A stretch of 64,000 nt of DNA from Sphingomonas jaspsi DSM 18422 (GCF_000585415.1 NZ_KK073876.1:1919810-1983809); one strand, 5' to 3'. Positions 1 to 12,190 are shown, counted from the stretch's first letter. Translations and numbers: made by a program. The notes: generated from the letters alone by a model not told the origin.

Positions 1-1481
1 CCCACATTTACACGGCGACCCTGCCCGCGCTGGAGGCGCGCTGGCGCCACCTGACCGACAAGGGCGCCTACCAGCTGGGCGGCTTCATCACCTACGGCGA
101 TATCGAGGACAGCGACGTCCAGACGATTGCGTCCACCGCCAGCAAGAATCGCGGCTTCCGCGGATATTTCGAAGGTAACGGCCGTTTCCAGCTCGACCCC
201 TATTGGTCGATTACCGGGTCCATGCGGCTAGCAACCGACAAGACCGTGGCGCGGCGTTACGACATCACGCGCGACGTCACGCTGCGCAACTTCGTCAACG
301 TCGAACGGATCGATTTCGACAGCTATGTCTCGATCGCCGGCTGGGCGTTCCAGGGCTTGCGGTCGGAAGACGTCCAGCGCCAGATCCCGATCGCCCTGCC
401 CGCAATCGACGCGCGGTTCCGCCTTTCAGACCCGATCGCAGGGGGCCGCCTGCAATTGCAGGTCAATAGCCTTGCGATCCTGCGCCGCGACGGTCAGGAT
501 ACCCAGCGTGCCTTCGCCAGCGCCGAATGGAACCTGCGCAAGATCACCGGGCTTGGCCAGGAGCTTACGCTGACGGCCTTCGCCCGTGCCGACGCCTATC
601 ACACGCGGCAGGCCGAACTGACCGATGTCGCGGTCTATCGCGGCGAAAACGGCTGGCATTTCCGCACCATCGGCGCGCTTGCCGCCGACATGAAGTGGCC
701 GTTGATCGGCGGGCTGTTCGGCGGCACCCAGCGACTGACGCCGCGCATCCAGCTGGTGCTGACGCCCGCCACCAAGAACCTGTCGATCCCCAACGAAGAT
801 GCGCGCGCGGTCGACCTTGAAGACAGCAACCTGTTCGCGCTCAACCGCTTCCCCGGATACGACCGATGGGAAGACGGTTCGCGGGTGACCTATGGCGTGG
901 AATGGAATTTCGACCGGCCCAACTGGTCGGTGCAGGCCGTGGTCGGCCAAAGCTATCGCCTGACCCGCCGCGATTCGATTTTGCCCGACGGCACGGGGCT
1001 CAGCGACCGCTTCTCGGACATCGTCGGGCGAACCCGGATCCGCTTCGGCCGGTTCATCGACATCACGCACCGCTACCGCGTCGACAAGGACAATCTCGCC
1101 GTCCGCCGGAATGAACTCGACCTCACGATCGGCACCGACAAGACCTTCGCGCAGGTCGGCTACCTTCGACTCAACCGCGACATTTCGAACGCGATCGAGG
1201 ATTTGCGCGACAAGGAAGAATTGCGGCTCGCGGGGCGCTGGCAGTTCCGCAAATATTGGTCGGTGTTCGGATCGACCGTCGTCGACCTCAGCGATGCGGC
1301 GGAAGACCCGCTCAGCCTGGCCGACGGCTACGAGCCGGTGCGCCATCGCTTGGGCGTCACCTACGAAGACGAATGCCTGGAGCTTGGCGTGGCGTGGAAG
1401 CGCGACTATGAACGGGTCGGGGCGTTCCGCAAGGGCAACACCTTTTCGATCACTTTCGGGTTGAAAGGGATCGGTCGCTAA
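1..1481 (+). CDS. lptD: LPS-assembly outer-membrane protein LptD, C-terminal part
   Basis: The reading frame is open from base 3 to a TAA at 1479-1481, so this is the 3' part (about 492 residues) of a gene that starts before the window. The product looks like the C-terminal beta-barrel of LptD (OstA/Imp), which with LptE inserts lipopolysaccharide into the outer leaflet of the outer membrane. What I see are alternating amphipathic strands rich in Tyr, Arg, Asp and aromatics, no hydrophobic helix, and a Phe-x-x-Gly-type barrel end (FSITFGLKGIGR). The following genes surA, pdxA and rsmA give the classic lptD-surA-pdxA-rsmA order, which supports the call strongly. The N-terminal OstA-like jellyroll domain is outside the window. 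Confidence 0.9.
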   Translation, partial: HIYTATLPALEARWRHLTDKGAYQLGGFITYGDIEDSDVQTIASTASKNRGFRGYFEGNGRFQLDPYWSITGSMRLATDKTVARRYDITRDVTLRNFVNVERIDFDSYVSIAGWAFQGLRSEDVQRQIPIALPAIDARFRLSDPIAGGRLQLQVNSLAILRRDGQDTQRAFASAEWNLRKITGLGQELTLTAFARADAYHTRQAELTDVAVYRGENGWHFRTIGALAADMKWPLIGGLFGGTQRLTPRIQLVLTPATKNLSIPNEDARAVDLEDSNLFALNRFPGYDRWEDGSRVTYGVEWNFDRPNWSVQAVVGQSYRLTRRDSILPDGTGLSDRFSDIVGRTRIRFGRFIDITHRYRVDKDNLAVRRNELDLTIGTDKTFAQVGYLRLNRDISNAIEDLRDKEELRLAGRWQFRKYWSVFGSTVVDLSDAAEDPLSLADGYEPVRHRLGVTYEDECLELGVAWKRDYERVGAFRKGNTFSITFGLKGIGR

Positions 1482-1513
1482 GCTGGTGTTCAGCCAGCAA
1501 TGCTAAGGACCCG

Positions 1514-2911
1514 ATGGTTATTCTATTGGCGAACAAGGAAAAATTGGTGGCAGTGACGAAATCATTCTCTTCGGCGCGTTTCCTGCGTTCGGCCTCGCTC
1601 GTGGTGGGCGCGGCACTGGCATCTGCGGCCGTCGCACAGGGCGGCGCGGCTCCGCAGCCCGCCCCCAATTCCGCGGCGAACCTCAAGCTGCCGGAAAATC
1701 CGCAGCTGTTCGGCACGACCATGCCGTCGGTCGTCAAAGCCCGCGTCCTCGTCAATAACGAGGTGATCACGCAAACCGACGTCGATCAGCGCCTCGCCCT
1801 GATCGCCATTTCCAACGGCGGCGAAATTCCGGCCAATGAAATCGACGCGCTGCGTCAGCAGGTGCTGGCCAACCTGATCGACGAAACGCTGCAGATCCAG
1901 GCGGCCAAGGCCGAGGAAATCGAGATCAGCGATGCGGATATCGATCGCACGGTGCAGCGGGTTGCCGGCAATGTGAAGCAGACGCCGCAAGAGATGGCCG
2001 ACTTCCTGAAGGCGCGCGGCAGCTCGATCCGTTCGATCCGTCGCCAGATCATGGGCGAAACCGCGTGGCGCCGGCTGCAGTCGAAAAAGATCGAAAGCGG
2101 CGTCAACGTCGGCGAAGAGGAAGTGAAGTCGATCATCGACAAGCTCAACGCGTCGAAGGGTTCGACCGAATATCGCGTCGGCGAAATCTTCCTTTCGTCG
2201 ACCACCGCCAACGAACAGACGGCGCAGCAAAATGCCGCGCGCATCTTCCAGGCGCTGCAGCAGGGTGGCTCGTTCGTCGGCTATGCACGCCAATATTCGG
2301 AAGCGTCGACCGCTGCCGTTGGCGGCGACCTTGGCTGGGTTCGCCCGGAGCAGCTTCCCCAGGAACTGGCGAGTGCGATCGTGACGATGCAGCCGGGGCA
2401 ATTGACCCCGCCGATCAAGGTTCCTGGCGGCTATTCGATCATCGCGGTCCAGGACAGCCGCAAGATCCTCACGCCCGATCCGCGCGACGCCGTCCTGTCG
2501 CTGAAGCAGGTGTCGATCAGCTTGCCAAAGGGTGCGACTCGCACCCAGGCGGAGCCGATCCTGGCCCGCTTCTCGACCAGCGTCGAGAACATCGGCGGCT
2601 GCGGCGGCGCGGAAAAACTGGCCTCGGATTTTGGCGGCGAAGTTGTTTCGTCCGACCAGGTGAAGATGCGCGACCTTCCCCCTGCCCTTCAGCAGATGAT
2701 GGCGAACATGCAGGTCGGTCAGGCGACCCGTCCGTTCGGGTCGATCGAAGAAGGCGTTCGCACGCTGGTGCTTTGCGGGCGCGATGTAAGCGACCCGACG
2801 GCGCCGACGTACGAGCAGGTGATGAACCAGGTTACCGAAGAGCGCGTCAACATGCGCGCGCGCCGGTACCTCCGCGACCTTCGCCGCGACGCAATCATCG
2901 AGTTCCGCTAG
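1514..2911 (+). CDS. surA: Periplasmic chaperone / peptidyl-prolyl isomerase SurA
   Basis: This is a periplasmic chaperone that escorts outer-membrane proteins, including LptD encoded just upstream, to the BAM machinery. A hydrophobic signal sequence ending near an Ala-x-Ala (ASAAVAQG) is followed by a SurA N-terminal chaperone domain (about residues 55-175) and one parvulin domain (about 180-315), where GGDLGWV and the QPGQLTPP segment are typical. The ATG at 1514 has AAGGA four bases upstream. An in-frame GTG at 1547, with AAGGA seven bases upstream, would give a more usual short signal peptide, so the start is open. The length is that of SurA with one clear rotamase domain. It lies 32 bases after lptD and 13 before pdxA, probably in one operon. 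Confidence 0.93.
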   Translation: MVILLANKEKLVAVTKSFSSARFLRSASLVVGAALASAAVAQGGAAPQPAPNSAANLKLPENPQLFGTTMPSVVKARVLVNNEVITQTDVDQRLALIAISNGGEIPANEIDALRQQVLANLIDETLQIQAAKAEEIEISDADIDRTVQRVAGNVKQTPQEMADFLKARGSSIRSIRRQIMGETAWRRLQSKKIESGVNVGEEEVKSIIDKLNASKGSTEYRVGEIFLSSTTANEQTAQQNAARIFQALQQGGSFVGYARQYSEASTAAVGGDLGWVRPEQLPQELASAIVTMQPGQLTPPIKVPGGYSIIAVQDSRKILTPDPRDAVLSLKQVSISLPKGATRTQAEPILARFSTSVENIGGCGGAEKLASDFGGEVVSSDQVKMRDLPPALQQMMANMQVGQATRPFGSIEEGVRTLVLCGRDVSDPTAPTYEQVMNQVTEERVNMRARRYLRDLRRDAIIEFR

Positions 2912-2924
2912 GATTATCGGTCCG

Positions 2925-3929
2925 ATGCGGCCGATACCGAGACCATTGGCGGTTTCCCTGGGCGATCCTGCTGGGATCGGTCCGGAGGTCGTCGGAAAGT
3001 GCTGGGACAATCGCGACCGGTTCGCCCTGCCGCCGTTCGTCGCGGTAGGCGATCCGCGCAGCCTGTCGGCGGTGTGGGACGGCCCCATCGCGACCATCGA
3101 CGATCCCTCGGAAGCAGATAGCGCCTTCGACGTCGGCCTGCCGATCCTGCAGATTCCTGCGGCTGACGCGGACATGCCGGGTCGACCGTCGACGGCGGGC
3201 GCGCATTGCTCGCTGGATTCGCTCGAACTTGCGGTTGGGCTCGCCCGTTCCGGTTCGGCGTCGGCGGTAGTGACCGGACCGGTGTCGAAGGTCCAGCTAT
3301 ACCAGATCGGCTTCAGCCATCCCGGCCAGACAGAATTCGTCGCGGAACGCTGCGGCATCGACCCCGGCAATGTCGCGATGATGCTGGCCGGGCCGACCCT
3401 GCGCTGCGTGCCGGTGACGACCCACATTCCGCTCAACCGGGTTGCAGCGGCCCTCAGCAGCTCACTGATCGAGGCGCGGGGACGGACGACCCTTCGCGGC
3501 CTGCAGCGCAATTTTGGGATCGAAGACCCGGTGCTGGCCGTTTCGGGCCTCAATCCGCACGCCGGTGAAGGCGGCGCACTGGGACGCGAGGAAATTGACT
3601 TGGTCCAGCCGGCGATCGACGCTCTTCGCGCCGAGGGCTGGCGTATCACCGGTCCGCATCCCGCCGACAGCATGTTCCACCCGTCCGCGCGCAGCCGCTA
3701 CGACGCGGCGCTATGCATGTATCATGACCAGGCGCTGATCCCGCTGAAGGCGCTGCATTTCGACGAAGGCGTCAACATGACGCTGGGCCTGCCGATCGTC
3801 CGCACGGCCCCCGATCATGGCACCGCGTTCGACATTGCCGGACAGGACGCAGCCGATCCACGCGCCATGGCGGCCGCCATTCGCATGGCTGCCACGGCCG
3901 CCGAAACGCGCCTGTTCGCCGCCGCATGA
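2925..3929 (+). CDS. pdxA: 4-hydroxythreonine-4-phosphate dehydrogenase PdxA
   Basis: This enzyme catalyses NAD-dependent oxidation of 4-phosphohydroxy-L-threonine in the DXP-dependent pathway to pyridoxal phosphate, in the cytosol. The 334-residue length matches the family. The N-terminal [11 protein letters not shown] and the TGPVSK segment are diagnostic. The three divalent-metal-binding histidines fall where expected: His167 (THIPL), His212 (NPHAGEGG) and His267 (MYHDQALIP). It starts 13 bases after surA and overlaps rsmA by the four bases ATGA, so translation is probably coupled. Nothing is unusual in the sequence. Confidence 0.96.
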   Translation: MRPIPRPLAVSLGDPAGIGPEVVGKCWDNRDRFALPPFVAVGDPRSLSAVWDGPIATIDDPSEADSAFDVGLPILQIPAADADMPGRPSTAGAHCSLDSLELAVGLARSGSASAVVTGPVSKVQLYQIGFSHPGQTEFVAERCGIDPGNVAMMLAGPTLRCVPVTTHIPLNRVAAALSSSLIEARGRTTLRGLQRNFGIEDPVLAVSGLNPHAGEGGALGREEIDLVQPAIDALRAEGWRITGPHPADSMFHPSARSRYDAALCMYHDQALIPLKALHFDEGVNMTLGLPIVRTAPDHGTAFDIAGQDAADPRAMAAAIRMAATAAETRLFAAA

Positions 3930-4750
3930 GCCAGCCGCCGGAGCCGCTGCGCGACGTTATCGCCCGTCACGGCTTGCAGGCGACCAAGGCACTCGGACAG
4001 AATTTCATCCTCGATCGCCAGCTGCTGTCGCGGATTGCCGCGATTCCCGGGATCGGCGACGGCGACCGGGTCTACGAGGTGGGACCGGGGCCAGGCGGCC
4101 TGACCCGCGCCATCCTCGACACCGGCGCGTCGCTGGTCGCGGTCGAGCGCGACCGCCGCTGCCTCCCTGCGCTGGCGGAACTGGAAGCAGAATCTGACGG
4201 CCGTCTGAAGGTCATTTCGGGCGACGCGCTCGACGTCGACGAAAAGGCCGAGATCGGCCGTGGCGGGCATATCGTCGCCAACCTGCCCTATAACGTCGGC
4301 ACGCTGCTATTGCTGCGCTGGCTGGCGGGTGACTGGCCGCCCTTCTGGTCATCGCTGACGCTGATGTTCCAGCGCGAGGTGGCCGAACGGATCGTCGCCA
4401 AGCCGAACAGCGAACATTACGGCCGGCTGTCGGTTGCCGCGCAGTGGCGTGCGACCCCGCGGATCGCCATGGCGGTTCACCGCAGTGCCTTCACCCCGCC
4501 GCCCAAGGTCGCCTCGGCGATCGTGCACATCGTTCCCGCGCCGCAGCCCGACGGCGTCAACCCTCAGGTCCTCGAAACGGTCACTGCCGCCGCATTTGGT
4601 CAGCGGCGCAAGATGCTGCGATCAAGTCTTAAGTCCGTTCCCGGCGCACTCGACGCGCTGAACACCCTTGGGATCGACGCCGAACGCCGGGCCGAAACCT
4701 TGTCCGTCGACGAATTTGTCGCCCTTGCCCGCGCGCTAAGCCGGGACTGA
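3926..4750 (+). CDS. rsmA: 16S rRNA dimethyladenosine transferase RsmA (KsgA)
   Basis: It uses S-adenosylmethionine to N6,N6-dimethylate the two adjacent adenosines near the 3' end of 16S rRNA (A1518/A1519 in E. coli numbering) during 30S maturation. At 274 residues it has the normal length. The N-terminal GQNFILD, the SAM-binding [10 protein letters not shown] and the catalytic NLPYN (residues 119-123) are all intact. It begins inside the pdxA stop (ATGA) and is the last gene of the lptD operon. Its TGA lies only two bases from the stop of the convergent TPR gene, leaving no space for a conventional terminator. Confidence 0.97.
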   Translation: MSQPPEPLRDVIARHGLQATKALGQNFILDRQLLSRIAAIPGIGDGDRVYEVGPGPGGLTRAILDTGASLVAVERDRRCLPALAELEAESDGRLKVISGDALDVDEKAEIGRGGHIVANLPYNVGTLLLLRWLAGDWPPFWSSLTLMFQREVAERIVAKPNSEHYGRLSVAAQWRATPRIAMAVHRSAFTPPPKVASAIVHIVPAPQPDGVNPQVLETVTAAAFGQRRKMLRSSLKSVPGALDALNTLGIDAERRAETLSVDEFVALARALSRD

Positions 4751-4752
4751 GC

Positions 4753-5250
4753 TCAGTTCTTCTTCGGTGTGTCGCTCGGCTTGGCCGCGGCCATGGCCGG
4801 GCCGCGCGTGATCGCGGCGTTGAGGCTTGCAGCCTGCGGGCACGCCGCGTTTGCGCACAGCTTCTGGATCTTGGCCAGATTGTCCTTGGCCCGGGCGGTG
4901 GCGCCGGCTTCGACCATCGCTTCACCCTGGACGGACAGTGCATCGCGATCGGTCGGCTCAAGCAGCAGCGCCTTGTTGGTCAGCCGGATGGCCTGGCCGA
5001 ACAGCTTCTGCTTCATCGCGACCTTGGCCATGGCGATGAAGGCGGCGCGGTTCTTGGGATCGACCGCCAGCGCGGTTTCCAGCGCGTCGTCGGCTTCCAC
5101 ATACTTGCCTTGCGAGAGCAGGGTTTCGCCCTGTTTCAGCAACTGGACCGAACGCGGCGCGATCTGGTCGTCGGGGCGTTGTCCGACGCCGGCCACGGAC
5201 AGGGTCGACGCGGCAAGGCCGAGGCAAAGGAAGACAGGCGTAAGGCGCAT
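4753..5250 (-). CDS. Small secreted tetratricopeptide-repeat protein
   Basis: This is a 165-residue protein with an N-terminal signal sequence (MRLTPVFLCLGLAASTLSVAG) followed by TPR-like helices, about residues 38-125 (the GKYVEADDALETALAVDPKN pattern, then a second FGQAIRLTNKALLLEPTD repeat). A short tail is rich in Ala, Lys and Pro. I chose ATG at 5250 because GGAG precedes it at normal spacing; a TTG 12 bases further up is less likely. Two Cys (KLCANAAC) may form a disulfide. TPR proteins of this type usually scaffold periplasmic interactions, but the partner is unknown. It is convergent with rsmA (two-base gap) and starts 25 bases after the rsmB-like gene, probably as its operon partner. 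Confidence 0.8.
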   Translation of the reverse strand: MRLTPVFLCLGLAASTLSVAGVGQRPDDQIAPRSVQLLKQGETLLSQGKYVEADDALETALAVDPKNRAAFIAMAKVAMKQKLFGQAIRLTNKALLLEPTDRDALSVQGEAMVEAGATARAKDNLAKIQKLCANAACPQAASLNAAITRGPAMAAAKPSDTPKKN

Positions 5251-5275
5251 CAATATCTCCAAACTTCGCGCGGCT

Positions 5276-6451
5276 CTAGCATGGCTTGGTGAGCCGCGCG
5301 ACGAAAAAGCCGTCGGTACCGTCGTGCCCGGGGGTCAGCAGCCTGCCCGGTCCGTCGGCCCTTCCGCCTTCGAAGCCGACATCCTGCACCGACCAAGATG
5401 AATGGCGTCCTAAGAAATCTTCTGCCTGTCCGGCCCCTTCGCGGCGCAGGATCGAGCAGGTGGCATAAACGAGCGCGCCGCCCGGCTTGACCAGTGGCGC
5501 GGCGATATCGAGCAGTCGCGACTGGATGGCGGCGACGCGGTCGAGCCGCTCCGGCGTCAGTCGCCAGCGGCCTTCCGGATTGCGGCGCCAGGTACCCGAC
5601 CCGCTGCACGGCGCGTCGACCAGCACGACATCGCATCGGCCATTGAGATCTGCGAGTTGTTCGGCCTCCCGCCCGCCATCCATGAGGCGGGTTTCGATGA
5701 CCGCCCCCGCCCGCTCGGCACGGGGCGCGAGCTGCGAAAGGCGCGGGCGGCTGGTGTCGGTGGCGATAATGCCCGCGCCGGGGGACGCGGCGGCGATGGC
5801 GAGCGCCTTGCCCCCCGCGCCAGCACACAAATCGAGTATGAGGTCGCCGACCTTGCCGAGCGCGGCGAGCGCGATCAGCTGGCTGCCCTCGTCCTGGACT
5901 TCGACCAGGCCGGTTTCGAACAGCTCATGATCGTCGATCCGCGTGTCGGGCGGCAGACGCAGTCCCCAAGGGCTTAACCGAGTGAGCTCGGCGCCCGCGA
6001 TTTCCCCTGCCGCTGCCTCACGACTGGTTCGCGCGATGTTGACGCGAAGGTCGAGCGGCGCGCGATCGAGCAAGGCCGCCCATTCGTCGGCTGCGACCAG
6101 CGGTGACAGTTCGGACTCAACCCATGACGGAAGCAACCGCGCCGCCGTCGGGACATCTCCATCGATTGCGGCCGGCCCATGCGACGATCCGTCGAAGCGC
6201 TCCGCTAGCTCTGCATCGTCCTGCGAAAGCCCGACCATCGCCGACCGCCCGTTCGCCGGGCGGTCGCCCGAACGACGGATGGCGCGATAGACGAGCTCGC
6301 GCACCGCACGTCGGTCCTTCGACCCCGCATAGCGGCGCGTCTTGAAATAACGCTGGACGATCGCGTCCGCGGGTGGACCATCGTCGCGCGCCGAGGCGAT
6401 GACCTCGTCGAGAATCTCGATCGCCGCCTGAGCCCTCGCCGAGGGGGTCAT
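5276..6451 (-). CDS. rsmB: RsmB/NOP-family RNA (cytosine-5) methyltransferase
   Basis: This is a predicted SAM-dependent m5C methyltransferase, most likely acting on 16S rRNA. The C-terminal Rossmann domain carries the SAM motif DLCAGAGGKALA. Both family cysteines are present: Cys282 in PCSGSGTWRRNPE and Cys332 in YATCSI, which serve for release and nucleophilic attack respectively. The N-terminal about 140 residues are helical and NusB/ferredoxin-like, as in RsmB-type proteins, but shorter than in E. coli RsmB. It sits three bases from guaB on the same strand, so the two are probably cotranscribed. The exact target base is inferred from the family, not shown here. Confidence 0.85.
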   Translation of the reverse strand: MTPSARAQAAIEILDEVIASARDDGPPADAIVQRYFKTRRYAGSKDRRAVRELVYRAIRRSGDRPANGRSAMVGLSQDDAELAERFDGSSHGPAAIDGDVPTAARLLPSWVESELSPLVAADEWAALLDRAPLDLRVNIARTSREAAAGEIAGAELTRLSPWGLRLPPDTRIDDHELFETGLVEVQDEGSQLIALAALGKVGDLILDLCAGAGGKALAIAAASPGAGIIATDTSRPRLSQLAPRAERAGAVIETRLMDGGREAEQLADLNGRCDVVLVDAPCSGSGTWRRNPEGRWRLTPERLDRVAAIQSRLLDIAAPLVKPGGALVYATCSILRREGAGQAEDFLGRHSSWSVQDVGFEGGRADGPGRLLTPGHDGTDGFFVARLTKPC

Positions 6452-6454
6452 GGC

Positions 6455-8768
<2,314 letters not shown>

Positions 8769-8833
8769 ACCGATTTTCCTTCCCCTTGCCGTTCCGGCTT
8801 TGCATCATGCCCCGCAGTGAAGGGGGATGTCGA

Positions 8834-9787
8834 ATGACCGAATTTCTGGCCGGCCTTGTATTTCTTGTCCTGCTGATCGTGATGATGAGCGTCAAGATCG
8901 TGCGGCAGGGTTATCGCTACACCATCGAACGGTTCGGCAAGTTCGTGCGGGTCGCGGATCCCGGGCTCAACCTCGTCACGCCCTTCGTCTATCGGGTCGG
9001 TCACAAGATCAACATGATGGAGCAGGTGCTCGACATTCCGGGGCAGGAAATCATCACCAAGGACAATGCCATGGTGGCGGTCGACGGGGTGGTCTTCTTC
9101 CAGGTGCTCGACGCCGCCAAGGCCGCCTATGAGGTAAGCGACCTTTATTCGGCGATCATGGCGCTCTCGACCACCAACCTGCGTACCGTCATGGGCTCGA
9201 TGGATCTCGACGAGACGCTGTCGAAGCGCGACGAGATCAACGCGCGGCTGCTCGCGGTGGTCGACCAGGCGACCGAGGCATGGGGCGTCAAGGTCACCCG
9301 CGTCGAATTGAAGGACATTCGCCCGCCGCGCGACATCAGCGACGCCATGGCCCGCCAGATGAAGGCGGAACGCGAAAAGCGCGCCGCGATCCTCGAAAGC
9401 GAAGGCATGCGCCAGTCGGAAATCCTCCGTGCAGAGGGGGAGAAGCAGGCCAAGATCCTGCAGGCCGAGGGCCTGAAGGAAGCCGCCTTCCGCGAAGCCG
9501 AGGCGCGCGAACGCGCCGCCATGGCCGAAGCCAACGCGACCAAGTCGGTCAGCGACGCGATCGAAGGCGGCAGCACGCAGGCGATCAACTACTTCATCGC
9601 CCAGAAATATGTCGAAGCGCTCGGCAAGTTCGCGACCTCGCCCAACGCCAAGACCATCCTGTTCCCGGTCGAAGCGACACAGCTGATCGGCACGCTCGGC
9701 GGGATCGGCGAGTTGGCCAAGGAAGTCCTGAACAAGGATGCCCCCACCCCCAAGGTGATCAAGTCGACCCCAAAGGCGGGCGAATAG
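8834..9787 (+). CDS. SPFH/Band-7 membrane protein (stomatin/QmcA-like)
   Basis: The 317-residue protein has one N-terminal membrane helix (about residues 3-22) followed by an SPFH domain (about 22-190) containing the VRQGYRYTIERFGKF and VDGVVFFQVLDAAKAAYEV segments. A long charged coiled coil (about 190-260) has AERE/EAEARERAA repeats. Such proteins form membrane microdomain scaffolds and modulate membrane proteases. The start at 8834 was chosen over the far-upstream extension because the sequence before it overlaps the opposite-strand gene and a purine-rich AGGGGG precedes the ATG. The NfeD gene follows after three bases, the standard partner arrangement, supporting a two-component membrane-quality-control unit. 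Confidence 0.93.
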   Translation: MTEFLAGLVFLVLLIVMMSVKIVRQGYRYTIERFGKFVRVADPGLNLVTPFVYRVGHKINMMEQVLDIPGQEIITKDNAMVAVDGVVFFQVLDAAKAAYEVSDLYSAIMALSTTNLRTVMGSMDLDETLSKRDEINARLLAVVDQATEAWGVKVTRVELKDIRPPRDISDAMARQMKAEREKRAAILESEGMRQSEILRAEGEKQAKILQAEGLKEAAFREAEARERAAMAEANATKSVSDAIEGGSTQAINYFIAQKYVEALGKFATSPNAKTILFPVEATQLIGTLGGIGELAKEVLNKDAPTPKVIKSTPKAGE

Positions 9788-9790
9788 GGA

Positions 9791-10246
9791 ATGGGATTCG
9801 ACCTCCACGACGGCTGGATTTGGGGCATCGTCGGCCTCGCACTGCTGATCGCGGAAATCGCCGCGCCGGGGTTCTTCCTGATTTTCCTTGGCGTCGCCGC
9901 CATCGCGACCGGGCTGTTCACCCTGCTGTTCGACCTCGGCCTTGCGCCGCAGTTGGTGCTGTTCGTCATTTACACCGCGCTCGCCATCCTCGCTGGCAAG
10001 CGCTGGTATGCCGAGCCCGGCCATCACGACCAGTCGATCAAGCTCAACGACCCTGCCCGCCGGTTGGTCGGCAAGGTGGTGACCGTGGTCGATCCGGTCG
10101 ATGACCATGGCGGCCGCGTGAAGGTCGGCGACAGCGAATGGAGCGCGCGCGGCGGACCCGCCGCGGCCGGGGAGCGCGTGACGGTCCATGCCGTCGATGG
10201 AAATTGCCTGATCGTCGAGCGCGTCACCGCGCTGCCGTCGAACTAG
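9791..10246 (+). CDS. NfeD-family membrane protein, partner of the SPFH protein
   Basis: The 151-residue protein has two or three hydrophobic helices in the first about 75 residues (WGIVGLALLIAEIAAPGFFL and a second pair after it). A soluble C-terminal OB-fold-like segment (about 88-150; LVGKVVTVVDPVDDHGGRVKVGDSEWSARG) is typical of NfeD. NfeD proteins pair with SPFH proteins and are thought to control their assembly; that pairing is reproduced here with a three-base spacing. This is the short NfeD form, lacking the ClpP-like protease domain of the long type. Confidence 0.92.
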   Translation: MGFDLHDGWIWGIVGLALLIAEIAAPGFFLIFLGVAAIATGLFTLLFDLGLAPQLVLFVIYTALAILAGKRWYAEPGHHDQSIKLNDPARRLVGKVVTVVDPVDDHGGRVKVGDSEWSARGGPAAAGERVTVHAVDGNCLIVERVTALPSN

Positions 10247-10260
10247 CCGGGAGAGTGAAT

Positions 10261-12108
10261 GTGCAGACCAATGTGATGACGCGCCGGCAGGCGCTGGGTG
10301 CCCTTTCGGTCGGGGTCGCGACCGTGGCGCTGCCGGGTTGCGCGGCGAACCTTGCCGCAGGGCCGTTGGCGTGGAGCGACGTCTCGGTCGGCGCGCTGCT
10401 CGATACCATTGCAAACAATCTACTGCGCCTCTCGCCCGAAAGTGCGACCGGCCTCGCGCTCGACATCGGCGCCAATGCCGACCTTCGCTCGAAACTGGCA
10501 GACCGCAGCCAGGCTGGGCAGGACCAAGTCGCCGCCACCCTCCGCAGCGACCTTGCCTCGATCGAGGCGATCGACCCCGCACCCCTGTCCCATTCGGTCC
10601 GCACCAGCGTCGAGGTCGTCAAATCGGCCTACCGCACCAGCCTGGAAGGGTTCGCCCTGCCTTATGGCGACGTCGCGGTCGGCAGCTGGCGCAACACGCC
10701 CTATGTCGTAATCCAGAACGTCGGCGCCTATCTCGACACGCCGCGCTTCCTCGACAGCGATCATCCGATCAAGACCGCGGCCGATGCAGAGGCCTATCTC
10801 GCCCGCCTCGACAGCCTCGCCGTCCAGCTTGGCGGAGAGCTTGGCCGCATCCAGGACGCACGGGGCAAGGGCCTCATCCCGCCCGCCTTCCTGCTCGACA
10901 AGGCGGACAAGCAGATCACCGCATCGCTGAAGGGCGCGATGGACGGCGGCGGTCTAGTCGAAAGCCTCGTCCGCCGTACCAAGGCGGCCGGGATTGCCAG
11001 CGATTGGGAGGCGCGCGCCTCGGCCATCGTCAAAGGCAAGATCGCGCCCGCGCTTGAGGCGCAGACCGCCGAACTTCGCCTCCAGCGCCGCAGCGCCACC
11101 AACGATGCCGGCATGTGGGCGCGGCCCGGCGGCGACGCCTTTTACGCCTGGGCGCTCAAGGCTTCGACCACCACGACCATGTCGCCGGACGAAATCCACC
11201 GGATGGGCCGCGAACAGCTTGCCGAGCTCCAGTCGCGGATGGACGTGATCCTGCGCAAGATCGGCTACACCAGCGGCTCGGTCGGGGAACGGATGAACGC
11301 GCTCGCCAAGGACCCGCGCTACAAGTTCAGCGAAGGCGATGCCGGGCGAGCCGAGATCATGGCCTATATCCAGACTTACCTAGCCCGCTGGCGCGGCCTG
11401 ACGCCCAAGGCGTTCAACACGCTGGTGCCCGGCCATCTGGAGGTGAAGCGCCTGCCGCCCGAGGAAGAGCCCGGCGCACCCGGCGCCTATGGCGGCGCGG
11501 GGTCGCCCGACGGATCGATCCCCGGCAAGTTCTGGATCAACCTGCGCACCACCGACCTGCACAGCAAGTACAGCCTGCCCGATCTTGCCGCGCACGAAGC
11601 GATCCCGGGCCATGTCTGGCAGGGCGAATATGCCAACCGCCTGCCGCTGATCCGCACGCTGCTGTCGTTCAACGCCTATAGCGAAGGCTGGGCGCTCTAC
11701 GCCGAACAGCTGATGGAAGAGCTTGGCGGCTACGACGATTTCGAAGTCGGCAAGCTCGGCTATCTCCAGTCGCTCGCCTTCCGCGCCTGCCGCCTGGTCG
11801 TCGACACCGGCCTCCACGCCAAGCGCTGGACCCGCGAACAGGGCGTTGCCTTCTTCGTCGAGCAGAACGGCTCCAACCCGCTCGAAGTCGCCTCCGAAGT
11901 AGACCGCTACTGCAGCTGGCCGGGCCAGGCCTGCGGCTACAAGGTCGGCCACAGCGAAATCAACCGCCAGCGCGACAAGGCGATCGCCGCGCTCGGTGCG
12001 CGCTACGACCTCAGGGCGTTCGACGACGCGGTGGTCCGCGGCGGCAACGTCCCGATGGATGTGCTGGCCAAGAATGTGGACGAGTATATCGCAAGCAGCC
12101 GCGGATAG
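10261..12108 (+). CDS. DUF885-family zinc metallopeptidase, predicted Tat lipoprotein
   Basis: This is a 615-residue protein of the DUF885 family, which is related to thermolysin-like zinc peptidases. The catalytic signature HEAIPGH is at residues 445-451. The N-terminus combines a twin-arginine stretch (TRRQAL), a hydrophobic segment and a lipobox-like LPGC, so I infer export as a folded lipoprotein through Tat. The GTG at 10261 has GGGAG seven bases upstream and is preferred; the ATG at 10276 lies too far from it. The gene ends inside a hairpin (12103-12139). Its peptide substrate is unknown. Confidence 0.88.
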   Translation: MQTNVMTRRQALGALSVGVATVALPGCAANLAAGPLAWSDVSVGALLDTIANNLLRLSPESATGLALDIGANADLRSKLADRSQAGQDQVAATLRSDLASIEAIDPAPLSHSVRTSVEVVKSAYRTSLEGFALPYGDVAVGSWRNTPYVVIQNVGAYLDTPRFLDSDHPIKTAADAEAYLARLDSLAVQLGGELGRIQDARGKGLIPPAFLLDKADKQITASLKGAMDGGGLVESLVRRTKAAGIASDWEARASAIVKGKIAPALEAQTAELRLQRRSATNDAGMWARPGGDAFYAWALKASTTTTMSPDEIHRMGREQLAELQSRMDVILRKIGYTSGSVGERMNALAKDPRYKFSEGDAGRAEIMAYIQTYLARWRGLTPKAFNTLVPGHLEVKRLPPEEEPGAPGAYGGAGSPDGSIPGKFWINLRTTDLHSKYSLPDLAAHEAIPGHVWQGEYANRLPLIRTLLSFNAYSEGWALYAEQLMEELGGYDDFEVGKLGYLQSLAFRACRLVVDTGLHAKRWTREQGVAFFVEQNGSNPLEVASEVDRYCSWPGQACGYKVGHSEINRQRDKAIAALGARYDLRAFDDAVVRGGNVPMDVLAKNVDEYIASSRG

Positions 12109-12139
12109 CGTAAGCGGAGCGCAGCGAGCGTCGCTATCC
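12103..12139. terminator. Hairpin spanning the stop of the DUF885 gene
   Basis: GGATAGCG (12103-12110) and CGCTATCC (12132-12139) form a perfect eight-base stem around a GC-rich loop. The TAG stop of the metallopeptidase gene lies within the left arm. There is no T-run after it, so it could be a 3' mRNA-stabilising structure rather than a true intrinsic terminator. Confidence 0.45.
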
Positions 12140-12190
12140 AAGAGACTGCGAGCGCGGCCAGCCTGTGCGGCCCCGCCGCGACAGGACTGA

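Noticed and set aside
1562..3673. 703-residue minus-strand open frame opposite surA and pdxA
   Set aside because: It mirrors two well-identified plus-strand genes; its Arg/Ala-rich, motif-free sequence is the usual antisense shadow in GC-rich DNA.
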